Positions 1 through 6,832 are shown, counted from the first letter of the stretch. The stretch: DNA of 14,588 bases from an uncultured bacterium (GCA_905215125.1 CAJMOV010000019.1:1-14588), one strand, 5' to 3'. Notes: generated by a model not told the origin, from the letters alone. Numbers and translations are program-made.

Positions 1-1236
1 CAGATGGAATGCCGCAGCCTTGTCCAGAAGGCGCCGGCGGGCAGCTATACGCTGGTTTCCCTCAACCTGCGCAATTTCAAGCTGGTCAATGAGAACTTTG
101 GCATTACGATGGGCAATAAAACGCTGCGCCATATCCTCAACACGCTGGAAAAGGACATCGCCGAAAACGAGCTTGCGGCGCGTGGGGAATCGGACAATTT
201 CTATCTCTGCCTGTATGAAAACAAGCCCGATGACGTCCGCCGCCGCTTGGAGGAGATGGAAAAGGACATCAACGCCTTTAACATCGGCAGTGATCGCCCT
301 TACCATCTTTCGCTGACCCAGGGCGCTTATATCATCAGCGACCCCGATTTGGATGTAACCGTCATGCAGGACAGGGCCAATACCGCGCGCAAAAGCGGCG
401 TCGCCGGCCAAGGCTGCAATTTTTACAGCGCCGAGGATACAGAGCGCCTGCGCCGTGAAAAGGAGCTGACAGATCTGATGGAGGGCTCGCTGAAAAACGG
501 CGACTTCAAGGTCTATCTGCAGCCCAAGGTGCGGCTGTGCGACGGTAAAACGGCGGGGGCCGAAGCGCTGGTACGCTGGCAGCACCCGCAGCGCGGTACC
601 ATTTTCCCGTCCGACTTCATCCCGCTGTTCGAGCGCAGCGGCGCCATCAAGCAGGTTGATTTCTGCATCTTTGAGCAGGTTTGCGCCCTACAGCGCCGCT
701 GGGCCGACGAGGGAAGAAGCGTCATCCCCATCTCCATCAACCTGTCGCGGCAGCATTTCCAGGTGCCTGATTTTCTGCAGAGGTTCAAGGAGATCAGCGA
801 CCGCTATTCCATTCCGCCCGGCTGGATAGAGCTGGAGCTGACGGAATCCATTTTCTTTACCGACGGCGATATCAACCTAGTCAAGGATCTGATTGGGGAG
901 ATGCACCGCATGGGTTTTGCCTGTTCGCTGGACGATTTTGGGTCGGGCTACTCCTCGCTTGGCCTGCTGAAGGAATTCGACGTCGACGCCATCAAGCTGG
1001 ATCGCAGCTTTTTTGTCAGCCTTCCCCAGCGCCGCGCTGAGGACGTTGTAGAAGCCATCACCGGCCTTGCACAGAAGCTGCATGTGCAGACGGTGGCCGA
1101 GGGCATCGAGACGGATGTACAGCTTGAGGTTCTGCGCCGGGCTGGCTGCGACTTGGTACAGGGTTATTACTTTTCCAAGCCCCTGCCGGTCGCGGATTTT
1201 GAGATTTGGCGCGCGGCGCGCGATGCGTCTGTGTAG
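1..1236 (+). CDS. GGDEF-EAL protein, probable c-di-GMP phosphodiesterase (5' end outside window)
   Basis: The reading frame is open from base 1, so the true start and any N-terminal sensor domain probably lie upstream; residues below count from the ATG at 4. Residues 15-140 form a degenerate GGDEF domain: the signature is RGESD (60-64) instead of GG(D/E)EF, so cyclase activity is unlikely. Residues about 160-400 form an EAL domain with the expected catalytic and metal-binding motifs: EAL 187-189 (AEALVRW), NLS 246-248, ELTES 278-282, DDFGSGYSSL 310-319, K331 in IKLD, AEGIE 365-369 and QGYYFSKPLP 387-396. The inferred role is hydrolysis of cyclic di-GMP to pGpG, with the inactive GGDEF half possibly binding GTP as an allosteric site, as in known composite proteins. 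A strong hairpin terminator follows the stop codon by about 30 nt. Confidence 0.93.
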   Translation, partial: QMECRSLVQKAPAGSYTLVSLNLRNFKLVNENFGITMGNKTLRHILNTLEKDIAENELAARGESDNFYLCLYENKPDDVRRRLEEMEKDINAFNIGSDRPYHLSLTQGAYIISDPDLDVTVMQDRANTARKSGVAGQGCNFYSAEDTERLRREKELTDLMEGSLKNGDFKVYLQPKVRLCDGKTAGAEALVRWQHPQRGTIFPSDFIPLFERSGAIKQVDFCIFEQVCALQRRWADEGRSVIPISINLSRQHFQVPDFLQRFKEISDRYSIPPGWIELELTESIFFTDGDINLVKDLIGEMHRMGFACSLDDFGSGYSSLGLLKEFDVDAIKLDRSFFVSLPQRRAEDVVEAITGLAQKLHVQTVAEGIETDVQLEVLRRAGCDLVQGYYFSKPLPVADFEIWRAARDASV

Positions 1237-1267
1237 CCACCGCGCAAGCGCTGCGCGGAGTATGTAT

Positions 1268-1303
1268 AAAAGGGCCCGCGTCTGTAGACGCAGGCCCTTT
1301 TTT
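1268..1303. terminator. bidirectional rho-independent terminator
   Basis: A long hairpin (AAAAGGGCC, one mismatch, GCGTC, loop TGTA, GACGC, GGCCCTTTT) ends in six T on the plus strand and in four T on the minus strand. It lies between convergent genes, the EAL gene from the left and the small Cys-rich gene from the right, and can serve both. Confidence 0.9.
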
Positions 1304-1330
1304 GCTGGGGAATGATGTACAAGTCAGGGG

Positions 1331-1516
1331 TTAGCAGCAGCTGTTGCAGCAGTTGTTGCCGAAGTCGTTGCCATAGCTGCCGTTGCAGCAGCCGTCATTG
1401 CCGGCGCACAGATAATGCACCCAGATGATGACAATGGCGATGACGACGATGATCCAGAACGCCTCATAGCCTTCAAAGAAGCCGCCCCGGCGATTATTAC
1501 AACATCCCATACCCAT
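1331..1516 (-). CDS. small Gly/Asn/Cys-rich single-helix membrane peptide (61 aa)
   Basis: The 61-residue product starts MGMGCCNNRRGG and has one hydrophobic helix at about residues 20-36. The rest is loaded with Cys, Asn and Gly, with CC pairs at the N terminus and three more in the tail (NGCCNGS, NNCCNSCC region), giving ten cysteines. An AGGAGGT ribosome site lies at 1525-1531 with 9 nt before the ATG, which argues for a translated gene; the longer overlapping frame has no such site. The size and layout recall the small YjcZ-like or Cys-rich membrane peptides of Bacillota, some linked to sporulation, but I cannot assign it to a family with confidence. Cys clusters could bind metal or form disulfides (inference). 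It lies 73 nt after the SLH gene on the same strand and may be co-transcribed; I see no convincing promoter of its own. Confidence 0.72.
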   Translation of the reverse strand: MGMGCCNNRRGGFFEGYEAFWIIVVIAIVIIWVHYLCAGNDGCCNGSYGNDFGNNCCNSCC

Positions 1517-1561
1517 AAGAGTCTACCTCCTAAAAGATTTCTCACTCCATATTATTGCAGG

Positions 1562-1571
1562 AGAGCGCTCT
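1562..1571. repeat. 10-bp perfect palindrome upstream of the Cys-rich peptide gene
   Basis: AGAGCGCTCT is a perfect palindrome about 45 nt upstream of the small gene's start and 18 nt past the SLH stop. There is no T-tract, so it is not a convincing terminator; an operator is possible but unproven. Confidence 0.35.
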
Positions 1572-1589
1572 TTGTTACCGGGATGGGGA

Positions 1590-2711
1590 TTATTTTTTGG
1601 CTGCGTCCAGCTGGGCCTGGGTGATGACGCCGCGCTCAACCAGGCGCTGGCCCAGCGTCTGGCTGCTTCCTTTGCACTGTACCCACAGCGCATTATAGGA
1701 AATGAGCGCCATATGGTCGCGCAGCATGCCGGTCTGCTGCATCTGGCTATACTGCGCCTGGGTGATGAGGCCGACCTCCATGGCCTTGGTCATGGACTGA
1801 CGGTATTCAAAATCCCCCGCCTTGTCGTCGTATCCTAGCGCGCGCAGGACGTAGGTGAAGTAAACATTGCCTTCGGCCGGCGACTGCTGGGCAAATTCGG
1901 TCTCCGATATGCCGTTGGTATAGCCGCGGCTCTCGCCGTAGGCGACGTATTTAATGCCGTCGGGCCAGCCGGTAAGGTCGGTAAAGCTAGCCTTGCCTGT
2001 GTAAGCCAGCGCGGCGTCCTCCTCACCAAGCAGGCGGATGAGCATGATGAGGGCCTCCTGCCGCGTCGGGCGGCGGTTCAGCTCAAATCCGTGGTTACTG
2101 CCGCGGAAAAGGCCCATGGCGTTCAGGCGCTGCGCCTCGTCCTCATACAGAACAGCCCCCGCCTGCACGGCTGCAGCCCCGTCCTTGACGCGCACAACAG
2201 CGCTGGCCGACGTGATGCGCAGCCCTGCGTCCTGCGCCTGTGATACCATATAATATGTGTTGGGCGCAGCCGCGACGCCGACGGACAGCTCGCGCCCATG
2301 GGTAACGTCGATCAGGGGGGCGACACCGTTTGTCGCCGCCGTGCCGGACACCAGCACCATACCCGCGCCGACGGGGCCGGTGACGGTATCACCCTGGGCC
2401 AGCGTCACCTCTCGCCACGCGCCCGTCTGGCCCGATGACTGGGCGATGGATGCAGCAATGCCGGCGCTGAGACGCTGGTAGATATACGCATCTATGCCGT
2501 TTTGCAGCTTCTCGCTTTTCTGGGTAAAAAGCTCCTGCGCGCGGGCGGCGGCGTTGGCCTCCACCGTGCGGGAATAGATTTGCCGGACATAGGACAGCGT
2601 GACCAGCGGATCGGAGACCGAGCCGCCGGAGGCAAAAGCCGTCAGCGTGACGGCGAAAATAAGCAGCAATACAATCAAAACAGCGGTAGACTTACGCAAA
2701 ACGCACCTCAT
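1590..2711 (-). CDS. exported S-layer-homology (SLH) domain protein
   Basis: The product from the ATG at 2711 has 373 residues. A Sec signal peptide covers about 1-28 (RK, then a leucine/valine-rich core, then AFASGG). Residues about 30-80 are helical; about 80-190 form a beta-rich module (region of TLAQGDTVTGPVGAG and LIDVTHGRELSVG) that I recall from clostridial surface proteins. SLH-type repeats follow from about 195: LNAMGLFRGS with RPTRQEAL, then ASFTDLTGWPDGIKYVAYGESRGYTNG split around 240-265, then YVLRALGY and a degenerate third unit. SLH repeats normally bind pyruvylated cell-wall polymer, so a wall-associated location is likely. The ATG at 2771 lies upstream of the predicted transcript start and is rejected. 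A TTG at 2699 with GAGG six bases upstream is an alternative start that keeps the signal peptide. Confidence 0.85.
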   Translation of the reverse strand: MRCVLRKSTAVLIVLLLIFAVTLTAFASGGSVSDPLVTLSYVRQIYSRTVEANAAARAQELFTQKSEKLQNGIDAYIYQRLSAGIAASIAQSSGQTGAWREVTLAQGDTVTGPVGAGMVLVSGTAATNGVAPLIDVTHGRELSVGVAAAPNTYYMVSQAQDAGLRITSASAVVRVKDGAAAVQAGAVLYEDEAQRLNAMGLFRGSNHGFELNRRPTRQEALIMLIRLLGEEDAALAYTGKASFTDLTGWPDGIKYVAYGESRGYTNGISETEFAQQSPAEGNVYFTYVLRALGYDDKAGDFEYRQSMTKAMEVGLITQAQYSQMQQTGMLRDHMALISYNALWVQCKGSSQTLGQRLVERGVITQAQLDAAKK

Positions 2712-2731
2712 TTTCCAGACCCATGACGTAA

Positions 2732-2746
2732 GCCGGGATTCCCGGC
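2732..2746. repeat. perfect inverted repeat in SLH gene leader
   Basis: GCCGGG-ATT-CCCGGC is a 6-bp perfect inverted repeat. It starts about 7 nt downstream of the predicted transcript start of the SLH gene and ends 20 nt before its ATG. It could be an operator or a 5' mRNA stabilising hairpin. Confidence 0.5.
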
Positions 2747-2759
2747 GACAGATAACCAC

Positions 2760-2788
2760 ATTATACTCCATTGTCCGTCTGCGCGCAA
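2760..2788 (-). promoter_or_regulatory. sigma-A-like promoter of the SLH gene
   Basis: Read on the minus strand, TTGCGC (2788-2783), a 17-nt spacer and a perfect TATAAT (2765-2760) lie upstream of the SLH start. The transcript would begin near 2753, giving a leader of about 40 nt and excluding the ATG at 2771 as start. Confidence 0.7.
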
Positions 2789-2824
2789 GGGTAGTCCTGC
2801 GTATGGTTTGCCAAAGGGGAGGCT

Positions 2825-3478
2825 ATGTGCTATGATAAAAACAAAAATACCGGCAGCCATACAGCCGGCGGCAGAACGGACGACGGTAAGATGGATAGCC
2901 TATACGAAAAATACAGGAAATTGAACATTGCCGGCGCGCTGATCGCCCTGGAGCGGCGGGGGGACGTCGCACCATATTTTTGCTATCCCCAAAACGCCCG
3001 GGCCATTGGGTATGAGGGGTGTATTCTGTACTGCTTTATCGAGGGCTTCGGCGATATGGTCTTTGCAGCCAACCCGGAAAGCTGTGCAGACCGCAATGTT
3101 TACCCGCTTGCGGCCAGCTTTGCCGATTTTATGCGTCTGGTGCTGGCCTGCGGCTCGGCCAACCCGGTCGAACAGATCGTCTGGATGGATCAAAAGCAGT
3201 TTGAGCGGCATTTGCGGGAGGAAGAAAAAGCGCGCACAGACGAACAAAGGGAGCTGCTGGCATATCTCAAGCGCGAGCTGGATCTCACGCCCATGCAAGA
3301 CCCGTTTACATATGTCAAAAAACTGCAGGCCGGTTTTGACGGCAGCGCGATTCAATACGACGAGGAATACTACGATGTCCTGGGGCTGGAGCGTCCGGCG
3401 CGGAGAAAGCGGAGAAAAGAGGAAAACGGCTTTGAGTTTCCGCCTGTGGTATTCAAAACGACAAAGAAAAAGAAGTGA
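2825..3478 (+). CDS. hypothetical soluble protein, possibly SMI1/KNR4-like (217 aa)
   Basis: The protein is soluble, without signal peptide or membrane segment. The core at residues 23-190 starts MDSLYEKYRKLNI and holds YFCYPQNARAIGYEGCILYC (51-70), FGDMVFAANPESC (75-87), VLACGSANPVEQIVWMDQ (106-123), a charged helix (123-150) and TPMQDPFTYVKKLQAGFDGS (155-174). The tail (190-217) is Lys/Arg-rich and ends in KKKK. The compact alpha/beta look recalls SMI1/KNR4 (SUKH) proteins of clostridia, but this is a weak resemblance and no function is assigned. Start choice is uncertain. The ATG at 2825 has GGGGAGG only 2 nt upstream. The ATG at 2891 would begin exactly at the apparently conserved core but has a weak ribosome site. 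A hairpin terminator follows closely. Confidence 0.8.
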   Translation: MCYDKNKNTGSHTAGGRTDDGKMDSLYEKYRKLNIAGALIALERRGDVAPYFCYPQNARAIGYEGCILYCFIEGFGDMVFAANPESCADRNVYPLAASFADFMRLVLACGSANPVEQIVWMDQKQFERHLREEEKARTDEQRELLAYLKRELDLTPMQDPFTYVKKLQAGFDGSAIQYDEEYYDVLGLERPARRKRRKEENGFEFPPVVFKTTKKKK

Positions 3479-3493
3479 TTTCAGCTGTTGAGC

Positions 3494-3517
3494 GCCGCCC
3501 GGCAGGGCGGCTGATTT
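3494..3517 (+). terminator. rho-independent terminator
   Basis: GCCGCCC-GGCA-GGGCGGC, a 7-bp all-GC stem, is followed by TGATTTT. It starts 16 nt after the stop of the 217-aa protein gene. The T-tract is short. Confidence 0.65.
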
Positions 3518-3530
3518 TATCCGCAGACGC

Positions 3531-3564
3531 AAAAGCGAAAAGCCGGAGAGCGCTTCTCTCCGGC
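3531..3564 (-). terminator. terminator of the leftward four-gene membrane operon
   Basis: GCCGGAGAG-loop-CTCTCCGGC is a 9-bp perfect stem (3542-3564). On the minus strand it is followed by a T-rich run (TTTTCGCTTTT). It lies 6 nt past the stop of the last operon gene and back to back with the plus-strand terminator. Confidence 0.75.
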
Positions 3565-3570
3565 GTACAA

Positions 3571-4002
3571 TCAGCGTATGGGGCGGATCTTGTCCTTTTC
3601 TTTGGTAAAACGGCGCAGATAGAGCGTGATGTTGGGCAGCTGCAAAACGAGCAGGCCGGCCAAAAAGGCTGCGGCCCCGGCCATCCAGCCCGGCAGGCGG
3701 TCAAAGGGGATAAGGAGGAGGACCGGCTGCGCAAAGGACAGAAACCATGGAGAAAGGGGGCCGGCCGGAAGAAACCAACCAATCAGGCAGGCCGCCGTCA
3801 GCGCGCAGGCGCAGGCAAGCAGAGCCGGCCCTTCCTCCGGCGGCAGCAGGCCGCCGAGGAAAACCCGCCACAAAAACAGGCCGAACAGGCAGTAAGCTAT
3901 CCCTCCCAGCGCTGTCAGGCCCGAATTAAACCAAAATTGTATCGCGCTGTACAGCAGGGGGAAAGCAAGGGTAAAGAGCACCGGCTTGACGAGCTTGTAC
4001 AT
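3571..4002 (-). CDS. small polytopic membrane protein, last gene of envelope operon (143 aa)
   Basis: I do not recognise the family. The product is strongly hydrophobic, with about four or five membrane segments near residues 7-24, 31-52, 59-78, 83-100 and 103-122. It ends in a basic, cytoplasm-like tail (LRRFTKEKDKIRPIR). No soluble domain or catalytic motif is visible. The ATG is preceded by AGGGGGTG at good spacing, and the gene starts 13 nt after the stop of the upstream gene, so it is very probably co-transcribed with it. A terminator follows 6 nt after the stop. It is probably a subunit or accessory of the same envelope system as its three upstream neighbours (inference from operon order only). 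Confidence 0.8.
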   Translation of the reverse strand: MYKLVKPVLFTLAFPLLYSAIQFWFNSGLTALGGIAYCLFGLFLWRVFLGGLLPPEEGPALLACACALTAACLIGWFLPAGPLSPWFLSFAQPVLLLIPFDRLPGWMAGAAAFLAGLLVLQLPNITLYLRRFTKEKDKIRPIR

Positions 4003-4015
4003 CCCGCACCCCCTG

Positions 4016-4915
4016 TCATGCCCGGCGGGAAAGGGCTCGCGCCGCGGACAGCGCGATAGCGGCGGCCGCCGCCATCAGCAGCGTCCGAATGATATGGCTA
4101 GGCAGGGGGGCCATCTGTCCTTCTGAAGTCTGCCAGGACGAAAGGAAAGGCAGCGCCCCCAGAAAATAAACCCATAACAGCGCGAAATGGATAAGGGCCG
4201 CCCGCCGCAGTGTCACGCTGCCGCGAAGGATGCACAGCGCGCACAGCAGGGTCAGCGCGCCGAGCAGCAGAACGGGCAGCAGCGTCCCCTGCAGCGCCAA
4301 TGCGCTCAGGCGCGTCGAATCCCGGTAGGAAATCCAGACGTTGAGCAGGGCGGGATGGCCGGACGTCAGCGCCGACATCCCGCGTGAAAGCAGTCCGGCG
4401 GCGTCGGTGAGCTGCACCGCGGCCAGCAGCGCCGCCGACAGTCCCCAAAACAGGCGGGAGGGCGGCTTTTCCGCAAGCCGCGCAAGCCACGCGCCCAAAA
4501 GGATGATGACGACGGCTCGGGCAAGCATCCACGGAGCCGAGCGGAAGGCCATGGCGGCGGGCAGTGCGCTTTCACCCCCGATAAAGAGCAGAGGAATTTG
4601 CCCCGCGGCGTACAGCGCCGCAGCGCCGCACGCCCACCCCAGCGCGCCTGGCAGACGCAAGTCCCCGCGGGCGTACAGCAGCGCGAGCAGGCAGGCAAAA
4701 GCCGTCATGAGCAGCAGGGGAAGGGGGCGCGCTATGGCCAGCAGGCTGGACCAGCGCCGCAGCGCGGCCATCAGCTCTTCGCCCGAGGCCCCCTGCAGCG
4801 TCAGCCGCTGCATCAGGTCGGACGTATACAGCTCTGCATATTTGCACAGCATCCCGACAATGGCGACGCCCAGGCAGAAGCCGCCCAGGCCCCATTTACG
4901 CTTGGCGTTCATCAT
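4016..4915 (-). CDS. polytopic membrane protein, unrecognised family (299 aa)
   Basis: The product has about eight predicted membrane segments (near residues 9-24, 63-81, 91-111, 130-147, 154-176, 209-230, 238-258, 275-295). A short extracytoplasmic-looking stretch (25-60: YTSDLMQRLTLQGASGEEL) lies between helices 1 and 2. It is very rich in Leu and Ala, with no transporter signature, ATP-binding site or catalytic motif that I can see. Two ATGs stand in tandem (4915 and 4912); AGGAGG at 4924-4929 favours the first (8 nt). The gene begins 15 nt after the stop of the Cys-rich exported protein gene. The topology resembles the first gene of the operon (also about eight helices, also starting MMNA), so the two could be distant paralogues or partner subunits; this is a guess. 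Confidence 0.82.
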   Translation of the reverse strand: MMNAKRKWGLGGFCLGVAIVGMLCKYAELYTSDLMQRLTLQGASGEELMAALRRWSSLLAIARPLPLLLMTAFACLLALLYARGDLRLPGALGWACGAAALYAAGQIPLLFIGGESALPAAMAFRSAPWMLARAVVIILLGAWLARLAEKPPSRLFWGLSAALLAAVQLTDAAGLLSRGMSALTSGHPALLNVWISYRDSTRLSALALQGTLLPVLLLGALTLLCALCILRGSVTLRRAALIHFALLWVYFLGALPFLSSWQTSEGQMAPLPSHIIRTLLMAAAAAIALSAARALSRRA

Positions 4916-4930
4916 AGAAATGCCCTCCTT

Positions 4931-5566
4931 TTACTGGATGTGAAGCGTCTCGCATTCCACTTTGCTTTCTTTGGCAGCGGCCGCATAGCCGAACCGGCAG
5001 CGGTCGCACTGCCAGTCATGTATGACAGTGCGCTCGTACAGCTTGGCGGCGTGGTTAGCCATGCGGTGCGGGCAGGAAGCAAGCCCCTTGTAGATCCAGG
5101 AGCCGCGGGACAGGTTAAATTCGCAAAGGTTTCCGCCGCAGTCGCATGGAACGCCGCGGCGGGCAACGGCTTCGTCGGCATCCGGGTTCGTCTCATAGAA
5201 GGCTTCCACAGCGTCGGCGAGACACTTGCCGTGCCCCTCGTGCAGCGTGCGCACAAAGTCATACCAGGCGCGGTCCTCTTCCGACATGGGCTCTTCGGCG
5301 ACGGCAGCCTCAGCCGGCGTCACGTCGACGACGTTTCGCTCAGGAAAGGTCAGCTCGCCCTGCTCGATGGGGATGCCGGCCGGAGGTTCGGCGCCCTGGC
5401 TGCTCAGGTTGAGTGTGCTTTCAGGGGCATTGGAGGTCTGCGCGGGCTCATCTTTAAGCGCGTCTGCAGCGGGATCCAGTGCCCCCAGCTGCGGAATAAA
5501 AGCGAGAGTGGCAGCCACAACCACGGCGAGCAGGCATAAAACGACGGCGGCTTTGTTGTTTTTCAT
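4931..5566 (-). CDS. membrane-anchored extracytoplasmic Cys-rich protein (211 aa)
   Basis: The N terminus is a signal anchor or signal peptide (basic KNNK, hydrophobic 7-28). Next come a Pro/Glu/Ala-rich acidic linker (30-95) and a compact Cys-rich domain (95-211). The domain has eight cysteines: C115, C141, C143, C148, C165, C187, C190 and C205, arranged as CDCGGNLC, ASCPH, CDRC and ECE, with several His (H109, H112, H167, H172). This pattern could bind metal, like a zinc ribbon, or form disulfides; I cannot choose. No lipobox is evident (C11 is within the helix). The ribosome site AGGAGA is 7 nt before the ATG, and the gene starts 2 nt after the upstream stop. It is the only soluble-domain protein among four co-transcribed envelope genes, so it may be the ligand-sensing or redox part (inference). 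Confidence 0.83.
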   Translation of the reverse strand: MKNNKAAVVLCLLAVVVAATLAFIPQLGALDPAADALKDEPAQTSNAPESTLNLSSQGAEPPAGIPIEQGELTFPERNVVDVTPAEAAVAEEPMSEEDRAWYDFVRTLHEGHGKCLADAVEAFYETNPDADEAVARRGVPCDCGGNLCEFNLSRGSWIYKGLASCPHRMANHAAKLYERTVIHDWQCDRCRFGYAAAAKESKVECETLHIQ

Positions 5567-5568
5567 CG

Positions 5569-6684
5569 TTATTTCTCCTCTTTGTTTGGCGGTAGGGAGA
5601 CCCTGCTTCCTCCCACCGCCCGCACAAGGGCGGCCAGGCCGAGCAGCAGAGCGGCAGGGATAAAAAGCAGAATGCCGTTGACGATAACCGCGGGAATGTG
5701 CGGGGGCCGGAACCCGGTGCCAACGAAGAACATGTTAAAGCCTTTATAATATATTTCGGGGACTCCGGCGGGAATGGGGGTCAGCAGCGCGGCCAAAGCG
5801 TAAAAGGCCAGGCCGATCCCTGACCAGGCGGCGGCGTCCTTCCAACGAAGTTTTCCGGCGCAGTAAAGATAGGCAAGGGCGAAAACACAGCAGCAATACC
5901 AGAGCTGATGCAGCCGTCCTCCCAGCAGCAGATATTGCTGCGTCAGTTGCCCACCCATGAAGAGGTATCGAACGGCAAAAAAACGAGAAGGGCGGGTGTC
6001 GGTTTCGCCCACAGCCGGGGTGTCGGCGTCAATAGCCGCCGTTATTTTGCCGTCGATTTCGACAAAGACCTGCCGTTCGCTCGCGACAGTTAGGGCGGCC
6101 AACAGCAGGAAAGCAAGCGCGAAGCAGAGCATAAATGTCCGCTTGGCGCGCGGAGAAGCAGTGGCGTAAGAAGGCAGGCGGCGCGCAAGCATCCCGATAA
6201 GCGGACACAGCACAAGCAGGATGAGCGCGCCTGCATAAGCAGCGATAGGAGAGAAAAAAATTTTGCGAAAGGGTTCGCGGAGGGAGAAAAAGCCAAATTG
6301 AAAAGGTTCTACAAATTCTCCTTGGTGAATAAGGCCGTACAGGCCGGACAGCAGCGGGTGATAAAGCCGCAGCGGCAGCAGAATGTAAAGCAGCCCCAGC
6401 GGAAAGACAAAGCGCAGCCGCAGCCGTCCACAGGCGCAGGCCAGGCCGATGGCAATCGGCACGCCGAAAAGGGTGGCAAAGCAAAGCGGCTGGAGAAGGA
6501 GGAAATGGACAGAATACCGATAGGGAAACAGCCATGCCCAGCGCTCGGGAAGCATACCTGCATTGGCAGAGGGGAGGAATTGCTGCGTTATGCTGAAGGC
6601 CCTTTGCGCCAGAATCATAAGCAGCAAAAGCAGCAGGACAAGCTTTAATTCGAAACGGCGGTTTTGGGAAGCGGCGTTCATCAT
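5569..6684 (-). CDS. polytopic membrane protein, first gene of envelope operon (371 aa)
   Basis: About eight membrane segments are visible (near residues 12-28, 57-84, 92-106, 145-166, 183-201, 258-276, 286-303, 331-356). A hydrophilic loop at about 202-250 follows helix 5 (SERQVFVEIDGKITAAIDAD), and the tail is charged (NKEEK). I see no known transporter, transferase or protease motif, and the family is not recognised. Tandem ATGs occur at 6684 and 6681; the AAGGTGG site at 6689-6695 gives 4 or 7 nt, so the second ATG may be used. A sigma-A-like promoter (6734-6762) lies upstream. The stop is 2 nt from the start of the next gene, whose ribosome site lies inside this gene's end, indicating coupled translation. 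Confidence 0.83.
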   Translation of the reverse strand: MMNAASQNRRFELKLVLLLLLLMILAQRAFSITQQFLPSANAGMLPERWAWLFPYRYSVHFLLLQPLCFATLFGVPIAIGLACACGRLRLRFVFPLGLLYILLPLRLYHPLLSGLYGLIHQGEFVEPFQFGFFSLREPFRKIFFSPIAAYAGALILLVLCPLIGMLARRLPSYATASPRAKRTFMLCFALAFLLLAALTVASERQVFVEIDGKITAAIDADTPAVGETDTRPSRFFAVRYLFMGGQLTQQYLLLGGRLHQLWYCCCVFALAYLYCAGKLRWKDAAAWSGIGLAFYALAALLTPIPAGVPEIYYKGFNMFFVGTGFRPPHIPAVIVNGILLFIPAALLLGLAALVRAVGGSRVSLPPNKEEK

Positions 6685-6733
6685 CAGCCCACCTTTGCTT
6701 CTTATTGCTGTGCCTTTGATTTCTGTTTTAATT

Positions 6734-6762
6734 ATTATAGCAAAATAATACGGGATTTTCCA
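6734..6762 (-). promoter_or_regulatory. promoter of the four-gene envelope operon
   Basis: On the minus strand: TGGAAA (6762-6757), exactly 17 nt, then a perfect TATAAT (6739-6734) in AT-rich sequence. The predicted start is near 6727, about 43 nt before the first ATG. Confidence 0.7.
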
Positions 6763-6797
6763 GCTTTATTTCTTAAATATTGTACAAAATCTAATGG

Positions 6798-6827
6798 TTG
6801 ACAGAAATTTTTGAACGCTGCTATGAT
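6798..6827 (+). promoter_or_regulatory. promoter of the thioredoxin-GNAT pair
   Basis: A perfect TTGACA (6798-6803), an 18-nt spacer and TATGAT (6822-6827; 5 of 6). The transcript would begin about 7 nt later, around 35 nt before the thioredoxin ATG. The promoter is divergent to that of the envelope operon, with 35 nt between the two -35 boxes. Confidence 0.8.
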
Positions 6828-6832
6828 AGCAG
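6818..6832. repeat. inverted repeat across the -10 box (candidate operator)
   Basis: CTGCTA-TGA-TAGCAG has perfect 6-bp arms and contains the whole -10 hexamer TATGAT of the thioredoxin promoter. A dimeric regulator bound here would block RNA polymerase. A chance occurrence is possible for arms this short. Confidence 0.5.

Noticed and set aside
1324..1545. 73-codon frame overlapping the Cys-rich peptide gene
   Set aside because: Its Ala/Thr/Ser-repeat product is the frame shift of the CC/Asn-rich codons, and the AGGAGG site fits the other frame.
2900..3532. 210-codon antisense frame over the 217-aa protein gene
   Set aside because: The plus-strand gene has coherent protein motifs and its own terminator; the antisense frame begins beyond that terminator and has low-complexity basic content.
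3494..3564. Two adjacent hairpins as a small RNA or repeat element
   Set aside because: They are best explained as back-to-back terminators of convergent genes.
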